64,000 nt of DNA, from contig JAGYKP010000081.1 of the NCBI GenBank assembly GCA_018401555.1, positions 62,001 to 126,000 of the forward strand. Reading direction: 5' to 3'. This document shows positions 52,775 through 64,000 of the stretch, in pieces. This DNA comes from Halomonas sp. Its GTDB lineage: Bacteria; Pseudomonadota; Gammaproteobacteria; Pseudomonadales; Halomonadaceae. Made by a program: the position numbers and the translations under genes. The notes beneath the pieces were generated by a model. It saw nothing but the letters and a program-made list of their open reading frames with translations, ran no database searches and was not told the origin of the DNA. Each line of letters starts with the position of its first letter. Position 1 is the stretch's first letter.

Positions 52775-54142
52775 CTACTTGCCGATACAGAAGCTGCCGA
52801 AGATCTCGCCGAGGAGATCATCGGCACTGAACTCGCCGGTGATCTCGCCCAGTGCCTGCTGGGCATCGCGCAGGTCCTCCGCGAGCAGCTCGCCGGCGCC
52901 ATAGCCGGCGAGCTGGGCCTCGCCGTTGAGAAGCGCCCGCTCGGCGCGATCCAGGGCGTCGAGGTGGCGGCGGCGGGCCGAGAAGCGACCCTCCGCCGTG
53001 CCGGTGAAGCCCATCACCGCCTTGAGGTGGGCCTTCAGGTTATCCACACCCTGTGTGGTCTTCGCGGAAAGCCTCACGATGGGAGTGGTTGTGGACAAGT
53101 CGAGTCCCGGGGTCTCTTGGCTGGCATCGATCTTGTTGCGTACCAGGGTCAGCCGGGCCGGGTCGGGAAGCCGGGCCACGAACTCCGGCCAGATCGCCAT
53201 GGGGTCGGTGGCGTCGGTGGTGGCCGCATCGACCAGCAGCAGCACCCGGTCAGCCTTCTCGATCTCCGCCCAGGCCCGGGCCACGCCGATCCGTTCCACG
53301 GCATCGGGGGTGTCGCGCAGGCCGGCGGTGTCGATGACATGCAGTGGCATGCCATCGATATGGATATGCTCGCGCAGCACGTCGCGGGTGGTGCCGGCGA
53401 TATCGGTGACGATGGCGGTCTCCTGCTCGGTCAGGGCGTTGAGCAGGCTCGACTTGCCGGCATTGGGCCGGCCGGCGATCACCACGCTCATGCCCTCGCG
53501 CATCAGCGCGCCCTGGCCGGCGGCGGCACGCACCGCGGCAAGCTCCTCCTTCACGCCGGCGAGCATCTCCGCGACCCGGCCATCCCCCAGGAAGTCGATC
53601 TCCTCCTCGGGAAAGTCGATGGCCGCCTCCACATAGATGCGCAGCTCGATCAGGCGCTCCACCAGGCCCTCTACCCGGCGCGAGAAGTCCCCCTGCAGGG
53701 AGCGCAGGGCGTTCTCGGCGGCCGCCCGCGAGCTGGCATCGATCAGGTCGGCGATCGCCTCGGCCTGGGCCAGGTCCAGCTTGTCGTTGAGGAAGGCGCG
53801 CTCGGAGAACTCGCCGGGGCGGGCCGGGCGAGCCCCCAGCTCGAGGCAGCGGCCGAGGAGCAGGTCCATGATTACCGGGCCGCCGTGGCCCTGCAGTTCG
53901 AGGACATCCTCGCCGGTGAAGGAGTGTGGCCCGGGGAAGAACAGAGCGATCCCCTCGTCGATCACCGTCGCCTCGCCCCGGAAGGGCCCGTAGTGGGCGT
54001 GGCGAGGCGAGGGGCAGTGGCCTACCACAGCCTCGGCGATCGTCGCGCAGAGCGGGCCCGAGACGCGGATGATGCCGACCCCGCCGCGTCCCGGCGGGGT
54101 GGCCAGCGCGGCGATGGTGTCCTGGTCGTGAAGCGGGGCCAT
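52775..54142 (-). CDS. mnmE: tRNA modification GTPase MnmE (TrmE)
   Basis: Partner of MnmG in wobble-uridine modification. An intact 455-residue protein. N-terminal formyl-THF binding domain ([20 protein letters not shown]), helical domain, and the Ras-like G domain with G1 [18 protein letters not shown]2 [12 protein letters not shown]3 [10 protein letters not shown] and G4 LVRNKID. It ends with the catalytic CIGK motif. In Pseudomonas it lies next to mnmG; here the two are about 14 kb apart. Confidence 0.97.
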   Translation of the reverse strand: MAPLHDQDTIAALATPPGRGGVGIIRVSGPLCATIAEAVVGHCPSPRHAHYGPFRGEATVIDEGIALFFPGPHSFTGEDVLELQGHGGPVIMDLLLGRCLELGARPARPGEFSERAFLNDKLDLAQAEAIADLIDASSRAAAENALRSLQGDFSRRVEGLVERLIELRIYVEAAIDFPEEEIDFLGDGRVAEMLAGVKEELAAVRAAAGQGALMREGMSVVIAGRPNAGKSSLLNALTEQETAIVTDIAGTTRDVLREHIHIDGMPLHVIDTAGLRDTPDAVERIGVARAWAEIEKADRVLLLVDAATTDATDPMAIWPEFVARLPDPARLTLVRNKIDASQETPGLDLSTTTPIVRLSAKTTQGVDNLKAHLKAVMGFTGTAEGRFSARRRHLDALDRAERALLNGEAQLAGYGAGELLAEDLRDAQQALGEITGEFSADDLLGEIFGSFCIGK

Positions 54143-54194
54143 GGGGTTCTCCTCGGGGTGATGCCAGCATTGTCGTTTCGGCTCCCCGGAAACG

Positions 54195-54223
54195 CCAGAC
54201 CCCCGCTCGGGGCGGGGGTCTGG
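54195..54223 (-). terminator. Hairpin between yidC and mnmE
   Basis: CCAGACCCCCGC and GCGGGGGTCTGG form a 12-base stem with a five-base loop, between the yidC stop and the mnmE start. The T-run on the minus strand is short (TTT after four bases), so read-through into mnmE is likely to be partial. Confidence 0.6.
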
Positions 54224-54245
54224 TGAGCGGCTCGGGCGAGCGGGT

Positions 54246-55934
54246 TTACTTGGTCTTCATGCCCTTGCCGACGCTGGGGTCGTTCTCGATCTTGCGGGTG
54301 ATCACGTACTGCTGGGCGATGGAGATGATGTTGTTCACCACCCAGTAGATCACCAGGCCGGCCGGGAACCACAGGAAGAAGAAGGTGAAGACGATGGGCA
54401 GCATGCGCATGATCTTCGCCTGCATGGGATCCGGCGGGGTCGGGTTGAGCATCTGCTGCACGAACATGGAAGCACCCATCAGGATCGGCAGGATGAACAG
54501 CGGATCCTTCACCGAGAGATCCTGGATCCAGAACATGAAGGGCGCATGGCGCAGCTCCACGGACTCCAGCAGCATCCAGTAGAGGGCGATGAACACCGGC
54601 ATCTGCACCAGGATCGGCAGGCAGCCACCCAGAGGATTGATCTTCTCCTTCTGGTAGAACTTCATCATCTCCTGGGACATCTTCTGGCGATCGTCGCCGT
54701 ACTGCTCCTTGAGGCGCTGCATTTCCGGGCCCAGCTTGCGCATGCGGGCCATGGACTTGTAGGCCTTGGCGGAGAGCGGCCACAGGGCCGCCTTGACCAG
54801 GATGGTCAGCAGCACGATTGACCAGCCCCAGTTGCCGACCACGTCCTGGATCTTGTCGAGCAGCCAGAACAGCGGGTTGGCGATGAACCACAGCCAGCCG
54901 AAGTCGACGGTGAGCTTGAGGTTGGGGGCCACGGCTTCCATGTAGTCCTGCACCTTGGGGCCCACATAGAGGGTGGCACCCAGGCGAGACTCGCCCTCGG
55001 CAGCCACCTGGGTCACCGGGCCGGCGAAGGCGGCCACATTACGCCCGCTGGAATCGGTGGTGGCGTAGTAGAGGTTCTGCTGGTTCTGGGGCGGTGCCCA
55101 GGCACTGACGAAGTAGTGCTGGATGATCGCGACCCAGCCGCCCTCGGCCTCGCGGTTCTCGAAGTTGCCTTCCTGGATCTCCTCGAAGTCGACCTTCAGG
55201 TAGCGATCCTCGGGGGTGGAGTAGGCCGCACCGAGGAAGGAGCGCATCCCCATCTTGGGACCGCTGGAGGGATCGCTGCTGTTGTCGCGGGCCAGCTGGC
55301 CGATGAACCGCGCGGAGACCGGAGACTCGGTGTTGTTGGCCAGGAAGTACTCGACCTCCACCGCATAGCTGTTGCGCTCGAAGGAGAAGCGCTTGGTGAC
55401 CTCGATGCCGTTGACCTCGCCACTCAGGTCGACCTCCAGACGCTTGTCACCCTCGGCCAGGCGATACTCGGTCTTCTCGGGGGAGTAGGCGATGCGTCCC
55501 GACTGGCCATCCAGCTGCAGCCCGGAGCGCGCCACATAGCTGCGCGTCTCGCCGTCGGAGAGCATCACATAGGAGCGCTCCGAGTCGAGGGTCAGCTTGT
55601 GCTGGGGCAGCGCCGCATAGACGATATCGCCGCCCTGGGGATCGATGCGCAGGTCCAGCACGTCGGTCATCACGGCAACCAGGTCGCGGCTGGCTGTTGT
55701 CTCGCTCTCGTCGGGCATGGCCTCCGCCATGCTATCGCCACTGTTCGCCGCGGGAACCGACAGGCCATCCTCGGCGCCTTCGGACCGGGAGTCGCTGTCC
55801 CCGGACTGATTGCTGGTAAAGGAGGGAGCCTGTGGTTCGACGGCCGTCTGGCCATAGTCCTGATTCCACTGCACGACGATCAGATAGGCGAGCACCGCCA
55901 GTGGAATCAGCAATAGGAGTCGTTTTACGTCCAT
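54246..55934 (-). CDS. yidC: Membrane protein insertase YidC
   Basis: A 562-residue inner-membrane insertase. ATG 55934 gives [20 protein letters not shown], an N-terminal signal-anchor helix. A large periplasmic domain follows (residues about 60-340), then the conserved core: [20 protein letters not shown], the cytoplasmic hairpin [20 protein letters not shown] and the helix region [20 protein letters not shown]. It ends in a short basic tail. The gene lies in the rpmH-rnpA-yidC-mnmE cluster, but yidD is absent. Confidence 0.97.
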   Translation of the reverse strand: MDVKRLLLLIPLAVLAYLIVVQWNQDYGQTAVEPQAPSFTSNQSGDSDSRSEGAEDGLSVPAANSGDSMAEAMPDESETTASRDLVAVMTDVLDLRIDPQGGDIVYAALPQHKLTLDSERSYVMLSDGETRSYVARSGLQLDGQSGRIAYSPEKTEYRLAEGDKRLEVDLSGEVNGIEVTKRFSFERNSYAVEVEYFLANNTESPVSARFIGQLARDNSSDPSSGPKMGMRSFLGAAYSTPEDRYLKVDFEEIQEGNFENREAEGGWVAIIQHYFVSAWAPPQNQQNLYYATTDSSGRNVAAFAGPVTQVAAEGESRLGATLYVGPKVQDYMEAVAPNLKLTVDFGWLWFIANPLFWLLDKIQDVVGNWGWSIVLLTILVKAALWPLSAKAYKSMARMRKLGPEMQRLKEQYGDDRQKMSQEMMKFYQKEKINPLGGCLPILVQMPVFIALYWMLLESVELRHAPFMFWIQDLSVKDPLFILPILMGASMFVQQMLNPTPPDPMQAKIMRMLPIVFTFFFLWFPAGLVIYWVVNNIISIAQQYVITRKIENDPSVGKGMKTK

Positions 55935-56004
55935 GAGGGTTCTGCCCAGTGGGTAGTGAACATGCCAGGGCGGAAGGCGTTTCAGCCGCCCGAGATAGAC
56001 AAAA

Positions 56005-56023
56005 GCCTGCCACTGGCAGGCTG
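56005..56023 (-). terminator. Terminator-like hairpin between rnpA and yidC
   Basis: AGCCTGCC and GGCAGGCT form an 8-base stem with a three-base loop, followed on the minus strand by TTTT. It lies in the 128-base gap after rnpA, where yidD normally occurs. It may end or attenuate the rpmH-rnpA transcript, leaving yidC partly separate. Confidence 0.6.
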
Positions 56024-56062
56024 TATTCCGAACACGGACTCTCGAGGGTAGCCCCGGCAGCG

Positions 56063-56515
56063 TCAAGCCTTGCCTTGTGAGGGGGTGCGATCATGCTTCC
56101 GCGGGCTCCGGTCGGATGAAGACGGCTCGACGCTTGATGAGGGATCTCTCGCGGGCGTCTTCGATGCCTCGCGTGCCAGCCTTCGCCACATCCCGAACAG
56201 CTGCCGGTGCAGGGTCTCGTTATCCAGTTCACCTACGCCGCGCCGCGAGAGTATCACGATGTCGACGGCGGGGAGGCGATGCTGCTGGAAGCGGATCGAT
56301 TCACGCACCAGTCGCTTGACGCGGTTGCGGTCTACGGCGCGACGCATGCTCTTCTTGCTGATGACAAGGCCGATGCGGGGATGGCCCAGATCGTTGGGCG
56401 AGGCGAGTGCCATCAGCCCCTTGCCATGCACCTTGAAGGTCGCGTTCTCGAAGACCTGGCGGTAGTCCCCGGCCGTCAGCAGGCGCAGACGGCGGGGAAA
56501 CGACTGACGGGGCAC
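56063..56515 (-). CDS. rnpA: Ribonuclease P protein component RnpA
   Basis: A 150-residue basic protein that joins the RNase P RNA to mature the 5' end of tRNAs. Start GTG at 56515 (MPRQSFPRRLRLLTAGDYRQ). The signature RAVDRNRVKRLVRESIRFQ is the RNA-binding helix. The last 25 residues are a Ser/Pro/Lys-rich tail (SSSVEPSSSDRSPRKHDR) beyond the folded core. It follows rpmH by 13 bases, the universal order. Confidence 0.95.
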   Translation of the reverse strand: MPRQSFPRRLRLLTAGDYRQVFENATFKVHGKGLMALASPNDLGHPRIGLVISKKSMRRAVDRNRVKRLVRESIRFQQHRLPAVDIVILSRRGVGELDNETLHRQLFGMWRRLAREASKTPARDPSSSVEPSSSDRSPRKHDRTPSQGKA

Positions 56516-56528
56516 GCAGGATCCGTGA

Positions 56529-56663
56529 TCAGGCGCTCAGGCGCTTGCGACCCTTGGCGCGACGACGCGCCAGGACGGCACGTCCGTTCTTGGTGGCCAT
56601 ACGGGCACGGAAACCGTGCGTACGCTTACGCTTCAGGACGCTGGGCTGAAAGGTGCGTTTCAT
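56529..56663 (-). CDS. rpmH: 50S ribosomal protein L34
   Basis: A 44-residue protein, [20 protein letters not shown] at the start and [11 protein letters not shown] at the end, identical in pattern to bacterial L34. It starts at ATG 56663 and stops at 56529. It opens the rpmH-rnpA-yidC-mnmE cluster and diverges from dnaA across the origin region. Confidence 0.97.
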   Translation of the reverse strand: MKRTFQPSVLKRKRTHGFRARMATKNGRAVLARRRAKGRKRLSA

Positions 56664-56760
56664 AACTCGTTATTCCCACGTGGTTTTCTGGACGATTCGT
56701 CGTTTGCGAGGCGCCTGGATTCCCGCGGGGAACCCGGACGTATTCGGTTCAAGACCGGAA

Positions 56761-56789
56761 ATTGTAGTGATTTCCCCCGGGCGGTGCAA
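56761..56789 (-). promoter_or_regulatory. Likely rpmH promoter
   Basis: On the minus strand TACAAT (5 of 6 to the -10) lies 17 bases after TTGCAC (weak -35). The -10 is about 97 bases before the rpmH ATG, leaving a leader of roughly 90 bases. The position in the rpmH-dnaA gap is as expected. Confidence 0.5.
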
Positions 56790-56904
56790 TTTTTCTGTGC
56801 GCCGATCCGACCGATTGTGCGGCCGCCGTCGCCGGCGAACGGCCCTCGGGGCATGGCGGTCCGGTTACCGGTGTCGCTCGCCAGGCATGCACGACTTCCA
56901 TTAC

Positions 56905-57175
56905 AACAGTGTTTATAACCTGTAGTGCCTTGTTATTAATACTGGGGAGTCATTCTGTGGATAAGCCATCTTATCCCTTTTTATACAACATGATGTATTC
57001 ACATTATTGCTGTGGATAGAGCCGGGATGAACGGTGCGCGATGCTGGGGTATCCTGTGGAAGAAAAGCGAGTTCCTCCACAGCCACTCGTTGCACACAGC
57101 TCGGTCCCGCAGTAGTCACCATGCCACGGGCCCGTTTTTCCACAGGTTGTAGAGAAGCGGTCGGGGTGTGGATAA
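56905..57175. other. oriC: Origin of replication (oriC) region between rpmH and dnaA
   Basis: The rpmH-dnaA gap (56664-57231) has no gene. Its middle is AT-rich (about 56905-57010). DnaA boxes: perfect TGTGGATAA at 56956-56964 and 57167-57175, TTTTCCACA at 57136-57144, and TGTGGATAG, one base off, at 57011-57019. Weaker copies lie near 57056, 57075 and 57090. This is the canonical Pseudomonas-type origin location. The part from 56664 to 56904 holds the rpmH leader and promoter and little else that I can identify. Confidence 0.8.
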
Positions 57176-57197
57176 CCGTGCGGTGGGGCGATACAAT
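57169..57197 (+). promoter_or_regulatory. dnaA promoter overlapping a DnaA box
   Basis: TGGATA at 57169 and TACAAT at 57192 are 17 bases apart (4 of 6 and 5 of 6 to consensus). The -35 lies inside the perfect DnaA box at 57167-57175, so DnaA could repress its own gene. The dnaA GTG is 35 bases after the -10. Confidence 0.6.
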
Positions 57198-57231
57198 GCC
57201 CGGCCGTTTTTCGACAAGGTGGTGAGATCAC

Positions 57232-58700
57232 GTGTCGCTGGCTCTCTGGCAACAGTGTCTGGATACCCTGCAGGACGAGTTGAGCTCTCAGCAGTTCAAC
57301 ACCTGGATTCGCCCGCTCCAGGCCGAGGAGGGCGAAGGGGGAGAGCTGTGCCTGCTGGCACCCAACCGCTTCGTGCGCGACTGGGTCAGCGACAAGTTCG
57401 CCAAGCGGATCACCGAGCTGCTGCGTGAGCTGTCGCCGGCGAGGCCACCCAAGGTGGTGCTGAGTGTCGGTAGTCGACGTGCCGCCCCCGCCCCCAGCCA
57501 CGGGAACTCGGCACCCCGGTGTCGGCGACCCCGCGGCGACCGGCCGCCCCGGCGGTGCATACCAGCCTCCGCGGTGCGGCAGGCGACGAGGTCGAGATCG
57601 AGGACAGTCGCGAGGAGACGGCGGCGGTTCGGCGTCCCGGTGGTGAGCGCCAGGTCCAGGTGGAAGGCAGTCTCAAGCACACCAGCGGCCTCAATCCCAA
57701 CTTCACCTTCGAGACCTTTGTCGAGGGCAAGTCGAACCAGCTGGCCCGGGCCGCTTCCCGCCAGGTGTCGGAGAACCCCGGCGGCGCCTATAATCCGCTG
57801 TTCCTGTATGGCGGGGTGGGCCTGGGCAAGACCCACCTGATGCATGCCGTGGGCAATGCCCTGGCCGGGCGCCGCGAGAATGCGCGGGTGGTCTACCTGC
57901 ACTCCGAGCGCTTCGTGGCCGATATGGTCAAGGCGCTGCAGCTCAACGCCATCAACGACTTCAAGCGCTTCTATCGCAGCGTCGATGCCCTGCTGATCGA
58001 CGATATCCAGTTCTTCGCCGGCAAGGAGCGCTCCCAGGAGGAGTTCTTCCACACCTTCAATGCCCTGCTCGAGGGCGGCCAGCAGATGATCCTGACCTCC
58101 GACCGCTATCCCAAGGAGATCAGCGGCGTGGAGGAGCGCCTCAAGTCGCGCTTCGGCTGGGGCCTGACGGTGGCTATCGAGCCACCGGAGCTCGAGACCC
58201 GGGTCGCTATCCTGATGAAGAAGGCCGATCAGGCCAAGGTCGACCTGCCCCACGATGCCGCCTTCTTCATCGCCCAGAAGATCCGTTCCAACGTGCGCGA
58301 GCTGGAAGGGGCCCTGAAGAAGGTGATCGCCGACTCCCACTTCATGGGCAAGCCGATCACCCAGGATTTTATCCGCGAATCGCTCAAGGACCTGCTGGCC
58401 CTGCAGGACAAGCAGGTGGGGGTCGACAACATCCAGCGCACCGTGGCCGAGTACTACAAGATCAAGCTCGCCGACCTGCTCTCCAAGCGCCGCTCGCGCT
58501 CCGTGGCGCGCCCTCGCCAGGTCGCCATGGCCCTGGCCAAGGAGCTGACCAACCACAGCCTGCCGGAGATCGGTGACGCCTTCGGCGGGCGTGACCACAC
58601 CACGGTGCTGCACGCCTGCCGCAAGGTGAAGCAGCTCCAGGAGGAGAGCTCCGATATCCGCGAGGACTACAAGAACCTGCTGCGGTTGCTGACCAGCTGA
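57232..58700 (+). CDS. dnaA: Chromosomal replication initiator DnaA (one frame break)
   Basis: Starts at GTG 57232 ([20 protein letters not shown], domain I) after an AAGGTGG site. The frame breaks near 57500, in the variable domain II; adding one C to a CCCCC run restores it. Domain III has Walker [21 protein letters not shown] and Walker [19 protein letters not shown]; domain IV carries the DNA-binding signature [15 protein letters not shown]. About 489 codons. DnaA opens oriC, whose boxes lie just upstream. Confidence 0.97.
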
Positions 58701-58806
58701 TCGCTCCGCCCTCCGAGACACCGCCGGCTTGTGGTTTAATGGTCGCCATGCCGTTCGGCCGGGCCCCTGCCGGCTGCAACCCTTCAGGACAAGACGTGGA
58801 GCCGAC

Positions 58807-59910
58807 ATGAAATTTTCCATCTCCCGCGAAGCGCTGCTGCGACCGCTGACGCTGGTGGCCGGCGTGGTGGAGCGCCGCCAGACCCTGCCGGTGCTTTCCA
58901 ACGTACTGATTCAGGTGGGGCAGGAGGAGGTCGCGCTGACCGGCACCGATCTGGAAGTGGAGCTGATCGGGCGCACCATGGCCTCCCGGGTGGATGAGCC
59001 GGGCGGTGTCACCGTTCCGGCCCGCAAGCTGATGGACATCTGCAAGTCATTGCCCGACCAGGCCGAGATCCAGCTCTCCCTGGAGGAGGGCCGGGCGGTG
59101 CTGCGCAGTGGGCGTTCGCGCTTTACCCTCTCCACCCTGCCGGTCGCCGAGTTCCCGAGCATCGAGGATAGCCAGGGCAGCACCGAGCTGAGCCTGCCAC
59201 GGGGCATGCTCAAGCACCTGATCGACGCCACCTCCTTCGCCATGGCTCAGCAGGACGTGCGCTACTACCTCAACGGCATGCTGCTGGAGATCCGCGACAA
59301 CCTGATCCGTGCGGTGGCGACCGACGGCCATCGCCTGGCGATGTGCTCGCGTCCGGCCGAACTGCATGTGGAGTCGCCCCACAAGCTGATCGTTCCGCGC
59401 AAGGGCATCCTCGAGCTGGTACGGCTGCTCGATGACGGCGAGGACCCGGTCAGCCTGACCCTCGGGGCCAGCCATATCCGTGCCCATACCGGCGATTTCA
59501 CCTTCACCTCCAAGCTGGTCGACGGCAAGTTCCCCGACTACGAGCGAGTGGTGCCCCGCGGTGGCGACAAGGTCTTCATCGCCGACCGTGCCGAGCTGCG
59601 CCAGGTGCTGTCGCGCACCGCGATTCTCTCCAACGAGAAGTACCGCGGTGTGCGACTCCACCTCGAGGAAGGCAACCTCAAGGTGATGGCCAACAACCCC
59701 GAGCAGGAAGAGGCCGAGGAGAACATTGGCATCGAGTACAGCGGAGATTCCCTGGAGATCGGCTTCAACGTCGGTTACCTGGTCGACGTACTCAATGCCA
59801 TCGATGAAGATCGCGTGCAGATGACCCTGGCGGATTCCAACAGCAGTGCGCTGATGGAGGAGCCGGGTGGCGGCGATGCCCTCTACGTCGTCATGCCGAT
59901 GCGTCTGTGA
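58807..59910 (+). CDS. dnaN: DNA polymerase III beta clamp DnaN
   Basis: A 367-residue sliding clamp. ATG 58807 gives MKFSISREALLRPLTLVAGV, the family start. Three repeated clamp domains are visible, with ATDGHRLAMCSRPAEL in the second and the C-terminal MPMRL, part of the hydrophobic pocket that binds polymerase. Intact. It lies 106 bases after dnaA. Confidence 0.97.
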   Translation: MKFSISREALLRPLTLVAGVVERRQTLPVLSNVLIQVGQEEVALTGTDLEVELIGRTMASRVDEPGGVTVPARKLMDICKSLPDQAEIQLSLEEGRAVLRSGRSRFTLSTLPVAEFPSIEDSQGSTELSLPRGMLKHLIDATSFAMAQQDVRYYLNGMLLEIRDNLIRAVATDGHRLAMCSRPAELHVESPHKLIVPRKGILELVRLLDDGEDPVSLTLGASHIRAHTGDFTFTSKLVDGKFPDYERVVPRGGDKVFIADRAELRQVLSRTAILSNEKYRGVRLHLEEGNLKVMANNPEQEEAEENIGIEYSGDSLEIGFNVGYLVDVLNAIDEDRVQMTLADSNSSALMEEPGGGDALYVVMPMRL

Positions 59911-59919
59911 CCCACCCAG

Positions 59920-59939
59920 GGCGGCCCGTTCGGGCCGCC
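59920..59939 (+). terminator. Hairpin between dnaN and recF
   Basis: GGCGGCCC and GGGCCGCC pair over eight bases with the loop GTTC. There is no T-run; it may only slow transcription or stabilise the dnaN message before recF, which starts 19 bases later. Confidence 0.45.
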
Positions 59940-59958
59940 ACCGTCCCCTGTTCACTCC

Positions 59959-63506
<3,548 letters not shown>

Positions 63507-63511
63507 TGTCG

Positions 63512-63527
63512 TGTTTCACGTGAAACA
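63512..63527. promoter_or_regulatory. parS: parS site 3, after gyrB
   Basis: TGTTTCACGTGAAACA, a perfect parS palindrome, 5 bases after the gyrB stop and just before a heptamer repeat. Confidence 0.92.
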
Positions 63528-63534
63528 CTTTTGA

Positions 63535-63590
63535 GCGCCAAGCGCCAAGCGCCAAGCGCCAAGCGCCAAGCGCCAAGCGCCAAGCGCCAA
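63535..63590. repeat. Eight-copy tandem heptamer repeat
   Basis: GCGCCAA is repeated eight times in a row without error, between parS site 3 and the gyrB terminator. The array is 56 bases long and is transcribed with the 3' end of the gyrB message. Such short tandem repeats can change copy number by slippage. Confidence 0.95.
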
Positions 63591-63592
63591 GT

Positions 63593-63629
63593 AAAACCCC
63601 GCAACGCGAATACGCTTGCGGGGTTTTTT
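63593..63629 (+). terminator. Terminator of the dnaA-gyrB cluster
   Basis: AAAACCCCGCAA and TTGCGGGGTTTT form a 12-base stem, and a small GCG/CGC stem extends inside the loop; two more T follow. It stands 86 bases after the gyrB stop, behind the heptamer array, and may also serve the converging gmhB gene on the other strand. Confidence 0.9.
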
Positions 63630-63688
63630 GCTTCATCGGGAAAGGCAATGAATTGGATAAGTTCATGCCGATGTATGCATTCCCGGTT

Positions 63689-64000
63689 TTACCTTTCAGC
63701 TTCGAGTTGCTGCCTAGCCATTAACCAGTCGGCGAACTCGGTCAGGTCCTCGAAAACGCGGGTCTCGCTATCTGTCGCCACCAGTTCCGGATGCTTGGCG
63801 AGCGTCCTTTTCCCCTTGCCACTGCGTACCAGCACCGGCCGGCAGCCCATGGCGTTGCCCGCCTGCAGGTCCCGCAGGCTATCACCTACCATCCAGCTCC
63901 CCGTCAGGCGCTGCATGCCGAGGGCCGTACGAATCTGCTCGAGCAGGCCAGGGAGGGGCTTGCGGCAACTGCAGCCGTCGTCAGGGCCATGCGGGCACCA
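63689..64000 (-). CDS. gmhB: D-glycero-beta-D-manno-heptose 1,7-bisphosphate 7-phosphatase GmhB, C-terminal part
   Basis: The minus strand is open from the window edge to the stop at 63689 and gives about 103 residues. The zinc-binding loop CPHGPDDGCSCRKPLPGLL is specific for GmhB among HAD phosphatases, and SWMVGDSLRDLQAGNAMGC carries the fourth HAD motif. It removes the 7-phosphate in heptose synthesis for LPS. The N-terminal half lies beyond the window. It converges on gyrB, as in Pseudomonas where gmhB is also near. Confidence 0.9.
   Translation of the reverse strand, partial: WCPHGPDDGCSCRKPLPGLLEQIRTALGMQRLTGSWMVGDSLRDLQAGNAMGCRPVLVRSGKGKRTLAKHPELVATDSETRVFEDLTEFADWLMARQQLEAER

Noticed and set aside
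55975..56035. A CSEYS peptide reading that recalls the YidD motif
   Set aside because: The surrounding residues do not fit YidD and there is no room for the protein; I consider it chance.
63535..63590. CRISPR-like array
   Set aside because: The unit is only seven bases with no spacers and no cas genes nearby.

Overview
This window is a GC-rich stretch of a gammaproteobacterial chromosome around the replication origin. The gene content and order (HU, ubiC-ubiA-phoBR, phoU-pst, atp operon, parAB-rsmG-mnmG, rpmH-rnpA-yidC-mnmE, dnaA-dnaN-recF-gyrB-gmhB) resemble Pseudomonas and its relatives. Several arrangements differ from Pseudomonas, and the overall picture suggests Halomonas or another Halomonadaceae member. 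That placement is an inference from gene content, not from a search.

Layout. 0-2.5 kb: the start of a YccS-like membrane protein, a small SCP2-like protein, HU, and a rubredoxin-reductase-like flavoprotein, all on the minus strand. 2.5-6.1 kb: ubiC, ubiA, phoB and phoR on the plus strand, with a Pho box before phoB. 6.1-12.5 kb: cysZ, then the pstSCAB-phoU operon (minus) with a Pho box at its head that overlaps the start codon of the divergent thioesterase. 12.5-20.4 kb: thioesterase, a TakP-like TRAP receptor, uvrD, a HexR/RpiR regulator, a small basic protein, an NSS symporter and a YecE/DUF72 protein. 20.4-34.3 kb: glmS, glmU, apbE, uppP, mgtE and the complete nine-gene atpIBEFHAGDC operon (minus). 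34.3-38.7 kb: parB, parA, rsmG, mnmG (minus). 38.7-39.2 kb: a non-coding region with an AT-rich block and many DnaA-box-like sites. 39.2-43.2 kb: an amino-acid ABC transporter, erpA and argC (minus). 43.3-52.8 kb: a CLC channel, hemJ, thiD, hemL, a degenerate kinase/ATPase fusion, rdgB, hemW, an OmpA-like lipoprotein and rlmJ (plus). 52.8-56.7 kb: mnmE, yidC, rnpA, rpmH (minus). 56.7-57.2 kb: the classical rpmH-dnaA origin region. 57.2-63.5 kb: dnaA, dnaN, recF, gyrB (plus), with three parS sites. The right edge holds a partial gmhB.

The replication and segregation genes form a coherent unit: DnaA boxes for initiation, dnaA/dnaN/recF/gyrB, ParA/ParB, and parS sites inside recF and after gyrB. 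The phosphate genes form a second unit: PhoB/PhoR sense phosphate and Pho boxes lie before both phoB and pstS. The cell-envelope and energy genes (atp, glmU, glmS, uppP) sit in one co-directional block.

About twenty conserved genes, including essential ones such as dnaA, glmS and ubiA, have broken reading frames. Many breaks are repaired by adding or removing one base in a short G or C run, so I read them as sequence or assembly errors and annotate full-length genes across them. I found no tRNA, rRNA, CRISPR array or insertion sequence. I did not find a clearly new biological system. The strongest leads are the two separated DnaA-box clusters, the parS sites embedded in recF, and a few unusual genes.
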